Assembly: GCA_031119475.1 (NCBI GenBank)
Contig: JAVHXV010000011.1
Coordinates: forward strand, 1 to 64,000
DNA length: 64,000 bases
Origin: Pedobacter sp.
GTDB lineage: Bacteria > Bacteroidota > Bacteroidia > Sphingobacteriales > Sphingobacteriaceae
Direction: 5' to 3'
Position 1 is the stretch's first letter. Every line of letters starts with the position of its first letter. The translations under genes were made by a program, and so were the position numbers. Shown piece after piece: positions 25,841 to 36,642 of this stretch. Under the pieces are notes generated by a model. It made no database searches and was not told the DNA's origin. It was given only the letters and a program-made list of their open reading frames with translations.

Positions 25841-26857
25841 TTAATCTTCTTTATCTTCCAGTTTATCTCCGGTAACTTCGGTACGGATTTTAGCTTCGAT
25901 TTCTTCAGATAGTTCAGGGTTGTCCAATAAGAGCTGTTTTACGGCATCCCTACCTTGGCCCAATTTGGTGTCGCCATAAGAGAACCAAGATCCTGCTTTT
26001 TTAATGATATTAAAATCTACCCCAAGGTCAATGATCTCGCCAGTTTTAGAAATCCCTTCGCCAAACATGATGTCAAATTCTGCTACACGGAAAGGTGGGG
26101 CTACTTTATTCTTCACGATTTTTACCTTCACACGGTTTCCAGACACTTCATCAGAATCTTTGATCTGTGATGTCCTGCGGATATCCAAACGTACGGAAGC
26201 ATAAAATTTCAGTGCATTTCCTCCAGTTGTAGTTTCTGGATTTCCGAACATGACGCCAATTTTCTCCCTTAACTGGTTGATGAAAATACAGCAACATCCA
26301 GTTTTAGAAATCGTACCTGTTAATTTCCGAAGGGCCTGGCTCATTAACCTGGCCTGTAGGCCCATCCTGCTGTCGCCCATTTCGCCTTCGATCTCGGCTT
26401 TTGGAACCAATGCGGCCACTGAATCGATCACGATCACATCGATTGCGCCAGACCTGATCAGGTTATCGGCAATTTCCAATGCTTGCTCTCCGTTGTCTGG
26501 TTGTGAAATCAATAGGTTGTCAACATCAACGCCCAATTTCTTGGCATAGATCTTATCAAAGGCGTGCTCAGCATCGATAATGGCTGCAATGCCACCTTTT
26601 TTTTGTGCTTCGGCGATAATGTGTGTGGCCAATGTGGTTTTACCTGAAGATTCTGGGCCATAGACTTCGATTACACGGCCCTTCGGAACGCCTCCAATGC
26701 CCAAAGCGATATCTAGGCTGATTGATCCTGTAGAAATTGCTTCTACAGCCTCAACTGCTGCATCGCCCAATTTCATTACCGACCCTTTGCCGTATGATTT
26801 CTCTAATTTATCTAATGTTAACTGAAGTGCTTTTAATTTTTCTGCGTTTGGATTCAT
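25841..26857 (-). CDS. recA: RecA recombinase
   Basis: A 338-residue DNA-dependent ATPase for homologous recombination and the SOS response. Walker A is GPESSGKTT (67-75); the Walker B region is [18 protein letters not shown] and the [16 protein letters not shown] loop are canonical. The C-terminal tail is acidic (DKLEDKED). A well-formed promoter precedes it. No LexA-like palindrome was recognised in the leader. Confidence 0.98.
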   Translation of the reverse strand: MNPNAEKLKALQLTLDKLEKSYGKGSVMKLGDAAVEAVEAISTGSISLDIALGIGGVPKGRVIEVYGPESSGKTTLATHIIAEAQKKGGIAAIIDAEHAFDKIYAKKLGVDVDNLLISQPDNGEQALEIADNLIRSGAIDVIVIDSVAALVPKAEIEGEMGDSRMGLQARLMSQALRKLTGTISKTGCCCIFINQLREKIGVMFGNPETTTGGNALKFYASVRLDIRRTSQIKDSDEVSGNRVKVKIVKNKVAPPFRVAEFDIMFGEGISKTGEIIDLGVDFNIIKKAGSWFSYGDTKLGQGRDAVKQLLLDNPELSEEIEAKIRTEVTGDKLEDKED

Positions 26858-26919
26858 GTTTGTAATTCGCTAAGTAAATAATATGATGTTTCGGCTTGTA
26901 TCAATGCTAATAACTTTAG

Positions 26920-26952
26920 CAAACATATTAAATTAAATTTGATTTATGCAAA
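26920..26952 (-). promoter_or_regulatory. recA promoter
   Basis: On the minus strand TTTG (26952-26949) is followed after 21 bases by TATGTTTG (26927-26920), an exact match to the TTTG/TAnnTTTG promoter pattern of Bacteroidota. It is about 63 bases upstream of the recA ATG. Confidence 0.7.
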
Positions 26953-26958
26953 TAATAT

Positions 26959-27645
26959 TTAAATAATTTCAGATATTTTATCAACATCGCTAATTTCTTT
27001 AGTTTGGTAGTGTTTTTCGAAATATTGACAAAAGTGGGTCAGCTCGCAAATGCTGCATTTTGGATTTCGTGCTACACAAACATACCTACCATGTAAGATC
27101 AGCCAATGGTGTGCCATTGCGATCGTATGCTCTGGGAGATTTTTGACGAGGTCCTTTTCTACGGCCAACGGAGTTTTGCCTTTGGTGAGGCCAATTCTAT
27201 TGGCTACCCTAAAAACGTGTGTATCAACAGCCATCGCTGGCGCTTCATAAATTACAGATGCAATCACATTTGCCGTTTTTCGTCCAACGCCGGGCATTTT
27301 TTGTAATTTGTCGATATCTGAGGGAACAACATTGTTGAATTCATTCACCAGCATATTTGCCATCCCGACCAGGTGTTTAGCCTTATTATTGGGGTAACTT
27401 ACACTTTTAATATAATCAAATACGATATCTGGAGTAACATCGGCCAATGCCTGTGCATTGGGGAAGCGCTGAAATAGGGCCGGAGTAACCTGGTTAATTC
27501 TTTTGTCAGTGCATTGTGCAGATAAAATTACGGCAACCAATAACTGATAAGGGTTATTATAATGGAGCTCTGTTTCCGCATTGGGCTGTTTGGCCAGGAA
27601 GTGGGATACCAGGAGCTGATAGCGTTGTTTTTTGTGCATCTGCAA
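26959..27645 (-). CDS. nth: Endonuclease III
   Basis: A 228-residue base-excision-repair glycosylase/AP lyase acting on oxidised pyrimidines. The helix-hairpin-helix is LQKMPGVGRKTANVIAS with catalytic Lys123; catalytic Asp141 lies in AVDTHVFRV. The iron-sulphur ligands Cys190, Cys197, Cys200 and Cys206 keep the canonical 6-2-5 spacing. It lies upstream of recA on the same strand, though recA has its own promoter. The second Met (residue 3) is an alternative start. Confidence 0.96.
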   Translation of the reverse strand: MQMHKKQRYQLLVSHFLAKQPNAETELHYNNPYQLLVAVILSAQCTDKRINQVTPALFQRFPNAQALADVTPDIVFDYIKSVSYPNNKAKHLVGMANMLVNEFNNVVPSDIDKLQKMPGVGRKTANVIASVIYEAPAMAVDTHVFRVANRIGLTKGKTPLAVEKDLVKNLPEHTIAMAHHWLILHGRYVCVARNPKCSICELTHFCQYFEKHYQTKEISDVDKISEII

Positions 27646-27730
27646 ATTTAAGTTTAAGCTAACAAAATTTTGCCATTGATTTCAAGATCAGCCTATCGCA
27701 CTCAGAAAAGATTAAGGCCAAAGTTCTGAC

Positions 27731-27757
27731 ATAAAAAAGCCTTCCGAATGGGAAGGC
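27731..27757 (-). terminator. Terminator after the 65-residue gene
   Basis: GCCTTCC and GGAAGGC form the stem around GAATG; on the minus strand it is followed by TTTTTTA. It lies just past the stop codon at 27763. Confidence 0.8.
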
Positions 27758-27762
27758 GATAC

Positions 27763-27960
27763 CTATTTTTGCTTTGAATAGGCTAAAATCTTCTGGATCG
27801 TTTCATCTGATGGACTTTTGATCAGTTCATTTAACTGAGGCTTAATGCTCTGGTAAAATAGCTCATCCTGTTGTTCGCTTTCATCTGCAGTCATTTCATC
27901 AACTGGAGCGCCAGATAATTTTGTCAAATGGGTTGGAGTAGAGGTTTTTGTCATACGCAA
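27763..27960 (-). CDS. Small hypothetical protein
   Basis: A 65-residue soluble, acidic protein (DEMTADESEQQDELFYQS, helix-forming C-terminus QKILAYSKQK). No signal peptide. A good terminator directly downstream supports it as a real transcript. No family recognised. The start may be at the third codon (ATG). Confidence 0.6.
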   Translation of the reverse strand: MRMTKTSTPTHLTKLSGAPVDEMTADESEQQDELFYQSIKPQLNELIKSPSDETIQKILAYSKQK

Positions 27961-28150
27961 TCAAATTGTTAGGTTATGTTAAAAATAAACGAAAATGCTG
28001 ATATTTTATTTTAACACTCCCAAATTATTTTCAGTTTTCCAAAATTTAATTTTGTAAACAGCACTTCCATTACGCCAAGACCATTTTAATAGCTGAAAGT
28101 TGTACGAATGTTTGTACAAGGGTTGATGCCCAATGGTTTATCGGCCATAG

Positions 28151-28172
28151 GTCTTTGCTCTTTGCTCTATAC
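28151..28172. repeat. Very short heptamer array
   Basis: TCTTTGC, TCTTTGC, TCTATAC downstream of the sigma-factor gene. Confidence 0.35.
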
Positions 28173-28184
28173 TGTCCGCTACGC

Positions 28185-28763
28185 CTATTTTGAAACTTCC
28201 TTTACCTTCATCATTTTGCGCAGGTTGCTCAGGGCATAGCGCATACGGCCCAGGGCGGTATTGATGCTCACATCGGTGAGGTCTGCAATTTCTTTAAAGC
28301 TAAGATCGGCATAATGGCGCATGATGAGCACTTCCTTCTGTTCGTCGGGCAATAAGTGGATCATTGCACGGAGGTCGACATGGGTCTGCTCACGTAACAT
28401 GCGTTCTTCCGCACTTTCTTCATGGATCTGAAGGAGGTTGATGACATCCGTACCATCGGCGCTGGTAATCATCGGCGCCCGTTTTTCACGCCTAAAATAA
28501 TCGATGACAAGGTTATGCGCAATCCGCATTACCCAAGGCAAAAATTTGCCTTCTTCATTATACCTTCCACTGCGCAAGGTGTTGATTACTTTGATCAGGG
28601 CATCCTGAAAGATGTCTTCGGCCAAGTATTGGTCTTTAACCAATAAATAAATGGAAGTGTAGATTTTTGATTTGTGCCTGCGTAGTAATTCTTCTAAAAC
28701 AGATTCTTCGCCGTTAAGATATAACTTCACTAAATCCTGGTCACTATACTGCTGTAAATTCAT
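28185..28763 (-). CDS. ECF-type RNA polymerase sigma factor
   Basis: A 192-residue sigma-70 family protein without regions 1 and 3. Region 2 is at about 10-85 (DQYLAEDIFQDALIKVI, WVMRIAHNLVIDYFRRE), region 4 at about 120-185 (LPDEQKEVLIMRHYADLSFKEIADLTDVSINTALGRMR read in parts), including a helix-turn-helix for the -35 element. No anti-sigma gene is adjacent; the neighbouring gene is a small hypothetical protein. The regulon cannot be told from sequence. Confidence 0.93.
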   Translation of the reverse strand: MNLQQYSDQDLVKLYLNGEESVLEELLRRHKSKIYTSIYLLVKDQYLAEDIFQDALIKVINTLRSGRYNEEGKFLPWVMRIAHNLVIDYFRREKRAPMITSADGTDVINLLQIHEESAEERMLREQTHVDLRAMIHLLPDEQKEVLIMRHYADLSFKEIADLTDVSINTALGRMRYALSNLRKMMKVKEVSK

Positions 28764-29024
28764 AGGAGCGTTTACTAAATCTCTCTTTTTATTAAAATAA
28801 TAACAAGTAGCAGTTTTAATCTATAGCTTTTCTCCTTATGGTTTTAATTCAGTGTAGTTAACTTATGTGAGTTATCACATACAAAAGACGGATTTTTTTT
28901 TAATAATCCAATAATTAATATGTTAAAAAATGTAAAATTTTGTAAATGCAACTTAATTTTCAGTAGGGTTAAAACGAAAATCGTAATTTTACGTTTTAAG
29001 TAAGCTACAGTCTATCAGGATTAC

Positions 29025-31835
29025 ATGAGTAAGGAATTAGAGAAAGATCCACATCAACATATCATCATAAAAGGAGCAAGGGTACACAACCTTAAAAATA
29101 TTGATGTAGCCATCCCAAAAAATAAACTGGTTGTGATCACAGGTATGTCGGGCTCAGGAAAATCCTCCCTGGCATTCGATACGTTATATGCGGAAGGACA
29201 GCGTCGTTATGTGGAGAGCCTATCCGCCTATGCGCGCCAATTTATGGGCAGGATGAATAAGCCTGATGTGGATTACATCAAGGGAATTGCCCCAGCGATA
29301 GCGATTGAACAAAAAGTGATCACCTCTAATCCTCGGTCTACCGTAGGTACTTCTACCGAGATTTATGATTACCTAAAACTGCTTTTTTCCCGTATTGGCA
29401 TCACCTATTCTCCCATTTCTGGTGAGGTGGTCAAGAAAGACACGGTTTCTACCGTAGTTGATTTTATCATTGGCTTGGGCACAGACCAAGTGGCCACCAT
29501 TTTTTGTCCGCTACATCCCCATAACAAACGAAGCATCAAGGAAGAATTGGCCGTGCTCTTGCAAAAGGGTTTTTTACGTGTCTATTTTAATGGTGTGATT
29601 CGTAAAATCGAAGATCTGTTGGCAGATCAGTCCATTAAGGATGTGACATTGTTAGATAGTACGACCATCCGCATCCTGATTGATCGCATTGTTGTAAATG
29701 AAGAAGAAGAGACCTTGAGCCGGATCGCTGACTCGGTACAGACGGCATTTTTCGAAGGCAAGGGCGATTGCTTTGTAGAACATGAAGGGGAACAAACATT
29801 TTTCTGTGACCGCTTTGAGCTGGATGGGGTAAAATTTGAGGAACCAACACCTAATTTTTTCAGCTTTAACAATCCCTATGGAGCCTGTAAAAGATGCGAA
29901 GGTTATGGTAACGTAATCGGAATAGATGAAGACCTGGTCATTCCAGATAAGAGCAAAAGCATTTACGATAACGCGATTGCCCCTTGGCGCGGCGAAAAAA
30001 TGGGAGAGTGGCTAAAGAAATTCATCAAGAACGCTGATAAATTTGACTTTCCGATCCATCGTTCCTATAACGAATTAACTGAGGAGCAACAGCAGTTGTT
30101 GTGGACCGGAAATCAATATTTTAATGGGCTCGACCAATTTTTTAAAGAACTGGAAGAGCAGACCTATAAAATTCAATATCGGGTCATGTTATCCCGATAT
30201 CGTGGCAAAACGGTCTGTCCGGATTGTAAGGGCACGCGCCTGCGTAAGGATGCTTCGTATGTAAAGATCAACGGAAAATCTATCCTAGATATGGTATTGA
30301 TGCCATTGAACACCATTTTGCCATTTTTTGAAAGCCTGGAACTTTCGGCTACTGCTGCAAAAATCGCAAAACGCCTTTTGGCAGAGGTGACCAACCGGGT
30401 GCTCTACCTCAATAATGTTGGACTGGGATACCTGACCTTGAACCGTCTATCCAATACGCTCTCAGGTGGTGAAAGCCAGCGGATCAACTTGGCCACTTCG
30501 CTTGGCAGCAGCCTGGTGGGTTCGGTCTATGTGCTGGATGAACCGAGCATCGGCTTGCATCCACGCGATACGCATAAACTGATCGAGGTATTGCAATCGC
30601 TCAGAAACGTGGGCAACACGGTACTTGTAGTTGAACATGAAGAGGAAATGATGCGTGCGGCAGACCATATCATTGACATTGGTCCTGAGGCCGGAACACA
30701 CGGAGGCAATCTGGTGTTTACAGGCACATACGATCAAATCTTAAAAGACTCCCATTCCCTTACTGGCAAATATTTGGCTGGAAAGGAAGAGATTGCTACA
30801 CCATCAAAAAGACGGCCATGGAAAGACCATGTACTCATTAAAGGGGCGAGGGAAAATAACCTCAAGAACATTGATGTTAAATTTCCACTTGGGATCTTTA
30901 CCTGTGTAACCGGAGTTTCTGGATCGGGAAAGACCAGTTTGGTCAAAAAAATTCTTTATCCGGCACTTCAAAAGGCAATTGGTAATTATGCGGGTGAACA
31001 GACAGGGAGCTACGATGGCATTTTTGGTAACATAGACCTGGTTAGCCAGGTTGAATTGGTAGATCAAAATCCGATTGGCCGTTCTTCGAGGTCAAATCCG
31101 GTCACCTACGTAAAAGCCTGGGACGACATCCGTACACTATTTGCCGCTTTGCCGGCAGCCAAGGCCAGTGGCCTAAAACCTGCGGCATTTTCTTTCAATG
31201 TAGAGGGCGGAAGATGTGATGTGTGCCAGGGTGAAGGTGAAGTGAAGATCGAGATGCAGTTCATGGCCGATATTTATCTGCCTTGTGAAGCCTGTGGAGG
31301 GAGAAGATTTAAGCAGCAAGTATTGGATATTTCTTATCAGGATAAAAACGTGGCCGATATCCTGGACCTCACCATAGAAGAAGCGGTATCGTTTTTTGCA
31401 AATGAGCCGAAAATCCTTCAAAAATTAAATCCATTATTAGATGTAGGTTTGGGCTATGTACATTTGGGCCAATCTTCGAACACGCTTTCTGGAGGCGAGG
31501 CACAGCGGATCAAGCTGGCTTCCTTCCTTATCAAAGGCAACCAGGCCCAAAAGACAATGTTCATCTTCGATGAGCCGACAACCGGACTCCATTTTCATGA
31601 CATTAAAAAATTATTGAAAGCGTTAAATACCTTAATTGAGCAAGGGAATACCATCTTGGTCATTGAGCATAATATGGACATGATCAAATGCGCTGATTGG
31701 GTAATCGATATTGGTCCTGAAGGCGGAAATAATGGCGGAAACATTGTTTTTGAAGGCAAGCCTGAAGACCTGCAACAGTTGGCGGATTCTTACACTGGTC
31801 AATTTTTGAAAGCCCATCTTAATCCTGCAAATTAA
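29025..31835 (+). CDS. uvrA: Excinuclease ABC subunit A
   Basis: A 936-residue damage-recognition ATPase of nucleotide excision repair. Both ATPase modules are complete: Walker [16 protein letters not shown] and [15 protein letters not shown], signatures [12 protein letters not shown] and [12 protein letters not shown]. Zinc modules [16 protein letters not shown] and [16 protein letters not shown] are present. Length is normal for the family. The start ATG at 29025 follows an AT-rich leader of 261 bases without another gene. Confidence 0.97.
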   Translation: MSKELEKDPHQHIIIKGARVHNLKNIDVAIPKNKLVVITGMSGSGKSSLAFDTLYAEGQRRYVESLSAYARQFMGRMNKPDVDYIKGIAPAIAIEQKVITSNPRSTVGTSTEIYDYLKLLFSRIGITYSPISGEVVKKDTVSTVVDFIIGLGTDQVATIFCPLHPHNKRSIKEELAVLLQKGFLRVYFNGVIRKIEDLLADQSIKDVTLLDSTTIRILIDRIVVNEEEETLSRIADSVQTAFFEGKGDCFVEHEGEQTFFCDRFELDGVKFEEPTPNFFSFNNPYGACKRCEGYGNVIGIDEDLVIPDKSKSIYDNAIAPWRGEKMGEWLKKFIKNADKFDFPIHRSYNELTEEQQQLLWTGNQYFNGLDQFFKELEEQTYKIQYRVMLSRYRGKTVCPDCKGTRLRKDASYVKINGKSILDMVLMPLNTILPFFESLELSATAAKIAKRLLAEVTNRVLYLNNVGLGYLTLNRLSNTLSGGESQRINLATSLGSSLVGSVYVLDEPSIGLHPRDTHKLIEVLQSLRNVGNTVLVVEHEEEMMRAADHIIDIGPEAGTHGGNLVFTGTYDQILKDSHSLTGKYLAGKEEIATPSKRRPWKDHVLIKGARENNLKNIDVKFPLGIFTCVTGVSGSGKTSLVKKILYPALQKAIGNYAGEQTGSYDGIFGNIDLVSQVELVDQNPIGRSSRSNPVTYVKAWDDIRTLFAALPAAKASGLKPAAFSFNVEGGRCDVCQGEGEVKIEMQFMADIYLPCEACGGRRFKQQVLDISYQDKNVADILDLTIEEAVSFFANEPKILQKLNPLLDVGLGYVHLGQSSNTLSGGEAQRIKLASFLIKGNQAQKTMFIFDEPTTGLHFHDIKKLLKALNTLIEQGNTILVIEHNMDMIKCADWVIDIGPEGGNNGGNIVFEGKPEDLQQLADSYTGQFLKAHLNPAN

Positions 31836-31938
31836 ATCATTGTTAAATTATTGAAAATGATTATTTTAATCTGACAGGTAGCGTATGGTCTTAAAAAAAC
31901 AACCCAAGTAAACAGATGAAACATTATCTTAGTAGAAT

Positions 31939-32595
31939 ATGCTGCTCTTAACCCTACTTCTCGGCATTGTATTGAATGCAATGGGCTATATCCCGCCCGG
32001 CAACATCAATCTGACCGTTGCCCAGCTAACGATCAACAAGGGAATGCGGCAGGCCCTATATTTTATCCTTTCTTTTTCTTGCGTTGAAGTATTTTTTACG
32101 TTTGGGATGATGCGTTTTGCGCGTTGGGTATCGAGTGATGTCAATATCAATTCTAATGTGAGTGATGTAAAGTTGGGTACTTATGTAGATGCCTTTATGA
32201 TCATGCTCTTTGTGGTGATGGGCACGATTACGTGGATCAACCGTAAAAAAGTGCCCAAAACAAAAGCTGAAGATAACCGCAGTAAAAAGGGCAGTGTTTT
32301 CTATGGAATGCTTTTGGGTGTCTTAAACCCTGTCCAAATTCCATTTTGGTTGTTTTTTGGTAATTATGTCATCCTGCACGGATGGATCCGGACCAACTAC
32401 CTCTCCCTGATTATTTTTAGCATCGGTTCTGGCATTGGTTCTGCCATAGCTTTATATGGATATGCCCATTTTGCCAGGTACATCCAAGAAAAATTTGCGT
32501 TGAGCAGTCATATCATCAACAGGTCTATTGCCCTATTTTTGTGGGCCCTGGCAGTTTATCTGATCATTAAACAGGGAGTTGTCTATCTGCATTGA
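31939..32595 (+). CDS. LysE-type exporter
   Basis: A 218-residue inner-membrane protein with about six helices. The N-terminal segment (LGIVLNAMGYIPPGNINLTVAQLTINKGMRQAL read in parts) matches the 'PGP' start of LysE/RhtB amino-acid exporters, and a second half repeats the pattern (GVLNPVQIPFW). The substrate cannot be predicted. It stands between uvrA and the convergent DUF1801 gene. Confidence 0.8.
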   Translation: MLLLTLLLGIVLNAMGYIPPGNINLTVAQLTINKGMRQALYFILSFSCVEVFFTFGMMRFARWVSSDVNINSNVSDVKLGTYVDAFMIMLFVVMGTITWINRKKVPKTKAEDNRSKKGSVFYGMLLGVLNPVQIPFWLFFGNYVILHGWIRTNYLSLIIFSIGSGIGSAIALYGYAHFARYIQEKFALSSHIINRSIALFLWALAVYLIIKQGVVYLH

Positions 32596-32642
32596 TCTGA
32601 CAAATAGTTTTAGGCAGGTCATCCATTCCTTTCCTCTTCCCT

Positions 32643-33251
32643 CTATTTCTGATATTTCCAATGCCTAGACTTTCCTTCGCTTAGCCATTCGATTGCAGTT
32701 GAGAGCCGTTTGAGCTTGGTTGTTTCGGTTTTAGCTTCAGTGATCCATTCCAGGTATTCACGCCGATGAGAGGGACTAAAATTGTCAAACTGCTGTTTAG
32801 CCAGGGGATTTTCCGCTAGTGCTGCCGCGAATTCCGTCGGCAACGCGATTTCTGCTTTTGCGGCTGAAGAAACCTTTTTGGCCTTTGTTCCAGACTCATC
32901 AATTTTTAGTGCTTCCAGGATATATTCGATCAAGATTTTATCTTCCGGGAGGTCTTGTAAGTTTGCGATCCTGCCCATCTGGCCCATTGCACTTTCTTTG
33001 TCGATAAAAAGTTGATAAGGGTCTTTCATCAGAGATGCTTTCCAAAACCCAAATGCACAATGTGCCTTAAACGAAGCCATGGAGCAAATGGTCTGTTTGT
33101 ATACAAAATGTGGAAAGCCCCATTTGATCGTTTCGCCTATCAATGGCGATGCCTGGTGTACGATCGCCCTGATGTGCCTTAAAATTGGCTGTGCAAAAAG
33201 GGCTGCTTTGTCGATGTAGGCGTCTACACGTTTATCATATTGTTCCATCAT
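32643..33251 (-). CDS. DUF1801 / YdeI-OmdA family protein
   Basis: A 202-residue cytoplasmic protein. Residues about 10-115 are the DUF1801 fold (IRAIVHQASPLIGETIKWG, CSMASFKAHCAFGFW read in parts). Residues about 135-195 are the bacteriocin-protection OmdA-type domain (LPTEFAAALAENPLAKQQFDNFSPSHRREYLEWI read in parts). The first 17 bases overlap the 3' end of ribF, so it is translated from the same transcript. The molecular function is unknown. Confidence 0.85.
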   Translation of the reverse strand: MMEQYDKRVDAYIDKAALFAQPILRHIRAIVHQASPLIGETIKWGFPHFVYKQTICSMASFKAHCAFGFWKASLMKDPYQLFIDKESAMGQMGRIANLQDLPEDKILIEYILEALKIDESGTKAKKVSSAAKAEIALPTEFAAALAENPLAKQQFDNFSPSHRREYLEWITEAKTETTKLKRLSTAIEWLSEGKSRHWKYQK

Positions 33252-34242
33252 GTTCGGTTAGGGATTCAAAAAAAGCCAAGGTGGCAACCTTATCCTGATG
33301 CAATTGTGTAGTTAAGGCTTCAAGACCAGTGAATTTTACATCGTGACGGAGGAATTTCAAGAAATTCATCGTAATGGTCTGGCCATATATTTCCCGATCA
33401 AAATCAAAAATATTCACTTCGATATTTCTGGTCATGCCGTTAATGGTCGGACGTTGGCCAATGTAGGCCATTCCCTTATAGCTGGTGCATGGGGCAGAGG
33501 GCAAAGAGGCTGACACATCTTGGCCCGCTGCGCCCTGCGCCATGCCCATTTCCACCGTCACCGCATAAATCCCATCACTTGGAATTAACTTGTAGGTCTC
33601 TTCCACAAAAATATTGGCTGTCGGAAATCCAATTGTCCTGCCAATCTTATCGCCCTTGATTACCGGTCCACTGATGGAAAAATGGTAGCCCAAATAATTG
33701 GCAGCCAAGGTTACATTTCCATCCAACAGCGCTTTCCTGATCTTGGTTGAGCTTACGGCAACATCGTCGATGTCCTGTTCTGGAATTTCTTCTACCGTAA
33801 AATGATATTTTTTGGAGAGGCTGATCAGTTCTTCCATCCCTCCTTTCCTGTCTTTGCCAAAACGGTGGTCATAACCAACGATGAGCTGCTTGGTGCCGAT
33901 CGTGTCGACCAGGATATCTTTGATGTAATCGTTTGGAGTGAGGTTCGAAAAATCTCGCGTAAAAGGAATGATGATGAGGTGGTCGACACCTAGGTTGTCC
34001 AGCATCTCTGCTTTTTCCTTCACGGTATTGATCATTTTGAGATCCTGGTTCTCTGGGTCGATGATCATCCGCGGGTGCGGAAAAAAAGTCAGGATTACGC
34101 TTTCGCCACCTGAAGACCTGGCCAGTTCGCAAAGCCGTTTAATGATTTTCTGGTGCCCGTAGTGTACGCCGTCAAAAGTGCCAATGGTGACCACGGCATG
34201 TTTTAATGGCTTAAATGCAGAAAGTTGGTGATAGATCTTCAA
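33235..34242 (-). CDS. ribF: Bifunctional riboflavin kinase / FAD synthetase
   Basis: About 335 residues, making FMN and FAD. The N-terminal adenylyltransferase has TIGTFDGVHYGHQK and the SSTKIR motif; the C-terminal flavokinase has GRTIGFPTANI and the ligand residues of KGMAYIGQRPT. The longest ORF begins at 34323, but its first 27 codons overlap the YitT gene and are not family-like. I prefer TTG at 34242, which gives MKIYHQLSAF. It overlaps the DUF1801 gene by 17 bp. Confidence 0.95.
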   Translation of the reverse strand: MKIYHQLSAFKPLKHAVVTIGTFDGVHYGHQKIIKRLCELARSSGGESVILTFFPHPRMIIDPENQDLKMINTVKEKAEMLDNLGVDHLIIIPFTRDFSNLTPNDYIKDILVDTIGTKQLIVGYDHRFGKDRKGGMEELISLSKKYHFTVEEIPEQDIDDVAVSSTKIRKALLDGNVTLAANYLGYHFSISGPVIKGDKIGRTIGFPTANIFVEETYKLIPSDGIYAVTVEMGMAQGAAGQDVSASLPSAPCTSYKGMAYIGQRPTINGMTRNIEVNIFDFDREIYGQTITMNFLKFLRHDVKFTGLEALTTQLHQDKVATLAFFESLTEHDGTI

Positions 34243-34252
34243 AATAGGAATA

Positions 34253-35113
34253 TTAATGTAGGACCTGGCGCTTGACCACACCGCCCTTGATATCGGCAAT
34301 CTGTTGCTGAACGACAAAGGCATCAGGATCCAATTGCCTGATCTCAGACTGTAGCTTGCTCATTTCCAGTTTGGTCAGCACCGTATAGATGATGTCGATA
34401 TCTTTCTTTTCAAGGTAACCGCCTTCGCCTTTGTAAATGGTTACACCACGCTTCATGTCGTTGATGATGAAATTCTTGATTTCTTCGTTTTTCTCCGAGA
34501 TGATGGTCACGCCGGTATAGGCTTCCAATCCGTTAACAATAAAATCGATCGTATTTGAGGCCGAAAGGTAAGTGAGGATGGCATATAATGCGGTTTCGAT
34601 GTTGAGAAAATAAGCCGCAAAGGCGAAAATAATGATGTTTAGGATGAGGATGATGTTGCCTACCGTAAACATGCTGTTCCTGCTGATGTAGAGCGCCAAT
34701 ACTTCCGTTCCATCGATCACACATCCGCCCCGCATGGCCAATCCGATCCCACCGCCCAAAAAGAAGCCGCCAAAAAAGGCAATCAGCAAAGGAACGCGGG
34801 TAATGGGCTGGTAGGGGATGAAGAAGAGCGCTAGTGCCAACAAGCAGATGGCAATGGTGGTCTTTATGGCAAACATGGCCCCAATCTGTTTGTAGCCCAT
34901 CAAGATAAACGGGATATTGATGGCTACGATCAGGTAAGACAATTTCCAGTTTGTGAGCGTACTGATCAAGAGAGAGATACCTGTTACGCCGCCATCAATA
35001 AAATGGCTCGGCATCAGGAAGCTTTTTAGGCCAAAACTGGCAGAGATGACGCCGCAGATAATCAGTGCAGCTTCTTTCAGGTAACTTGATTTTTTTTTCT
35101 TGTTATTTCCCAT
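34253..35113 (-). CDS. YitT-family membrane protein with C-terminal DUF2179
   Basis: A 286-residue integral membrane protein. Five to six helices span about 10-195, including the GIGLAMRGGCVIDGTEVLALY segment (read in parts) typical of YitT proteins. The cytoplasmic C-terminal DUF2179 domain (about 205-275) has ITVYKGEGGYLEKKDIDIIYT-like sequence. It lies between truB and ribF, 3 bp from truB, so it is an inserted member of this operon. Its role is unknown. Confidence 0.88.
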   Translation of the reverse strand: MGNNKKKKSSYLKEAALIICGVISASFGLKSFLMPSHFIDGGVTGISLLISTLTNWKLSYLIVAINIPFILMGYKQIGAMFAIKTTIAICLLALALFFIPYQPITRVPLLIAFFGGFFLGGGIGLAMRGGCVIDGTEVLALYISRNSMFTVGNIILILNIIIFAFAAYFLNIETALYAILTYLSASNTIDFIVNGLEAYTGVTIISEKNEEIKNFIINDMKRGVTIYKGEGGYLEKKDIDIIYTVLTKLEMSKLQSEIRQLDPDAFVVQQQIADIKGGVVKRQVLH

Positions 35114-35116
35114 ATG

Positions 35117-35845
35117 CTAGCTTTTTAGATCAGTTGAGCGGTTATTGCGAAGATAGCCAACCAAATCTGCTACTTCAAATGCATTTTCCAATAAAAAGTG
35201 GCCACTTCTGGTACGCGTGAGTACAGAAAGATAGGCGCCATTATTTAAACTCTTGCCAAAATCTGAAACCAGGGAGCGGATATAGGTTCCCTTGCTGCAA
35301 ACGATCCTGAAATCTATTTCTGGAAGTTCAATCCGGGTGAGCTCAAATGTACTGACGGTAACCTGTCTTTTCCGCAGCTCTACTTTTTCGCCCAGACGGG
35401 CTTTTACATACAGCCTTTCGCCATTAACCTTTACGGCAGAATGTGCTGGTGGAAACTGTTCAATTTCTCCGATAAAAGGTAAGGTAGCGGCATGCAATTG
35501 TGGTATGGTCAGGTGGTCGATCGGAAAATTGGCATCGATGGCGGTTTCCAGGTCGTAAGAAGGTGTGGTTGCGCCCAGGACCATGGTTCCGGTGTATTCT
35601 TTTTCTTCTGCCTGAAAGGTATCGATCTGCTTGGTGAGTTTGCCTGTACAGATGATCAATAGCCCGGTTGCCAATGGATCTAACGTGCCGGCATGCCCAA
35701 CCTTAAGTTTAAGTGGCTTGAGCGAATTGCGGATCTTGCCCACCACATCAAAGGAAGTCCATTTATAGGGCTTGTTCAGCAGGAGCAGCTCGCCTTCGGC
35801 AAAATTAAATTCAGGAAAGATAGGGGCAGTGTTGTCTTTCAGCAT
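35117..35845 (-). CDS. truB: tRNA pseudouridine-55 synthase
   Basis: A 242-residue enzyme that converts U55 of the tRNA T loop to pseudouridine. Motif II is GHAGTLDPLATGLLI with the catalytic Asp; KPYKWTSFDVV is motif I and GTYIRSLV is motif III. The C-terminal PUA domain is absent, as in short bacterial forms. Its last gene base abuts uppP (one-base overlap with the uppP stop), so the genes are coupled. Confidence 0.96.
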   Translation of the reverse strand: MLKDNTAPIFPEFNFAEGELLLLNKPYKWTSFDVVGKIRNSLKPLKLKVGHAGTLDPLATGLLIICTGKLTKQIDTFQAEEKEYTGTMVLGATTPSYDLETAIDANFPIDHLTIPQLHAATLPFIGEIEQFPPAHSAVKVNGERLYVKARLGEKVELRKRQVTVSTFELTRIELPEIDFRIVCSKGTYIRSLVSDFGKSLNNGAYLSVLTRTRSGHFLLENAFEVADLVGYLRNNRSTDLKS

Positions 35846-36639
35846 TAAAATACATTAAGTTCTACACCGGCAAAATAGAGGCCCAGGATTAAAATCCCGA
35901 CGATGATCCGGTACCATCCAAAAATACGAAATCCGTACTTGGATAAGAAATTAATGAACGATTTAATGGCAATAACGGCTACAATAAAAGCAATTATATT
36001 TCCGAAAAGGAGCAATTTGATATTTTCGCTATTGAGCAGGTGATATCCTTTCAGCAACTTATATCCAGTGGCCGCAAACATGGTGGGCACGGCCAGGAAA
36101 AATGAAAATTCGGCGGCGATGTTCCTGGTCAATTTTTGCTGCATCCCGCCGAGGATGGTAGCGGCACTTCTGCTCAGGCCCGGAAGGGCGATGGCCAGGA
36201 CCTGGAAAAGGCCGATCTTGAAAGCAGTTGAAGGGCTGATTTCGTCTTCGCTGTGTATGGTAGGGTCTTTGAACAACCGATCCAGGAACAACAGCAGTAT
36301 TCCTCCTCCCAGCAATACACTCGCAATAAAGATCGGATTGCCCAATTCTTCATCAATGAAATCGTTTAGCAGGTAGCCAAAAACAAGGGCAGGAACAACC
36401 GCAATGGCCAATTTAACATAAAAGCTCCAACTGTTGAGGTTGAGGAATTTTTTCCAATAGACTGCTACAACGGCCAAGATTGCCCCCAGTTGGATGGCTA
36501 CGGTAAATAGCTTTACAAAATCGTCGGTAGCGATGCCCATGATCGAGCTGGCAATTACCATGTGTCCTGTTGAGGAAACGGGCAAAAACTCTGTTAATCC
36601 TTCGATCAGTGCAAGGATCAACGCTTGAAGATAGGTCAT
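35845..36639 (-). CDS. uppP: Undecaprenyl-diphosphate phosphatase
   Basis: A 264-residue membrane enzyme that recycles the cell-wall lipid carrier. It has about eight helices, the start ALIEGLTEFLPVSSTGHM with catalytic Glu and His, and the second motif PGLSRSAATI. It is three bp downstream of DUF3098 and part of the ftsX - DUF3098 - uppP - truB order common in the phylum. Confidence 0.97.
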   Translation of the reverse strand: MTYLQALILALIEGLTEFLPVSSTGHMVIASSIMGIATDDFVKLFTVAIQLGAILAVVAVYWKKFLNLNSWSFYVKLAIAVVPALVFGYLLNDFIDEELGNPIFIASVLLGGGILLLFLDRLFKDPTIHSEDEISPSTAFKIGLFQVLAIALPGLSRSAATILGGMQQKLTRNIAAEFSFFLAVPTMFAATGYKLLKGYHLLNSENIKLLLFGNIIAFIVAVIAIKSFINFLSKYGFRIFGWYRIIVGILILGLYFAGVELNVF

Positions 36640-36642
36640 TGC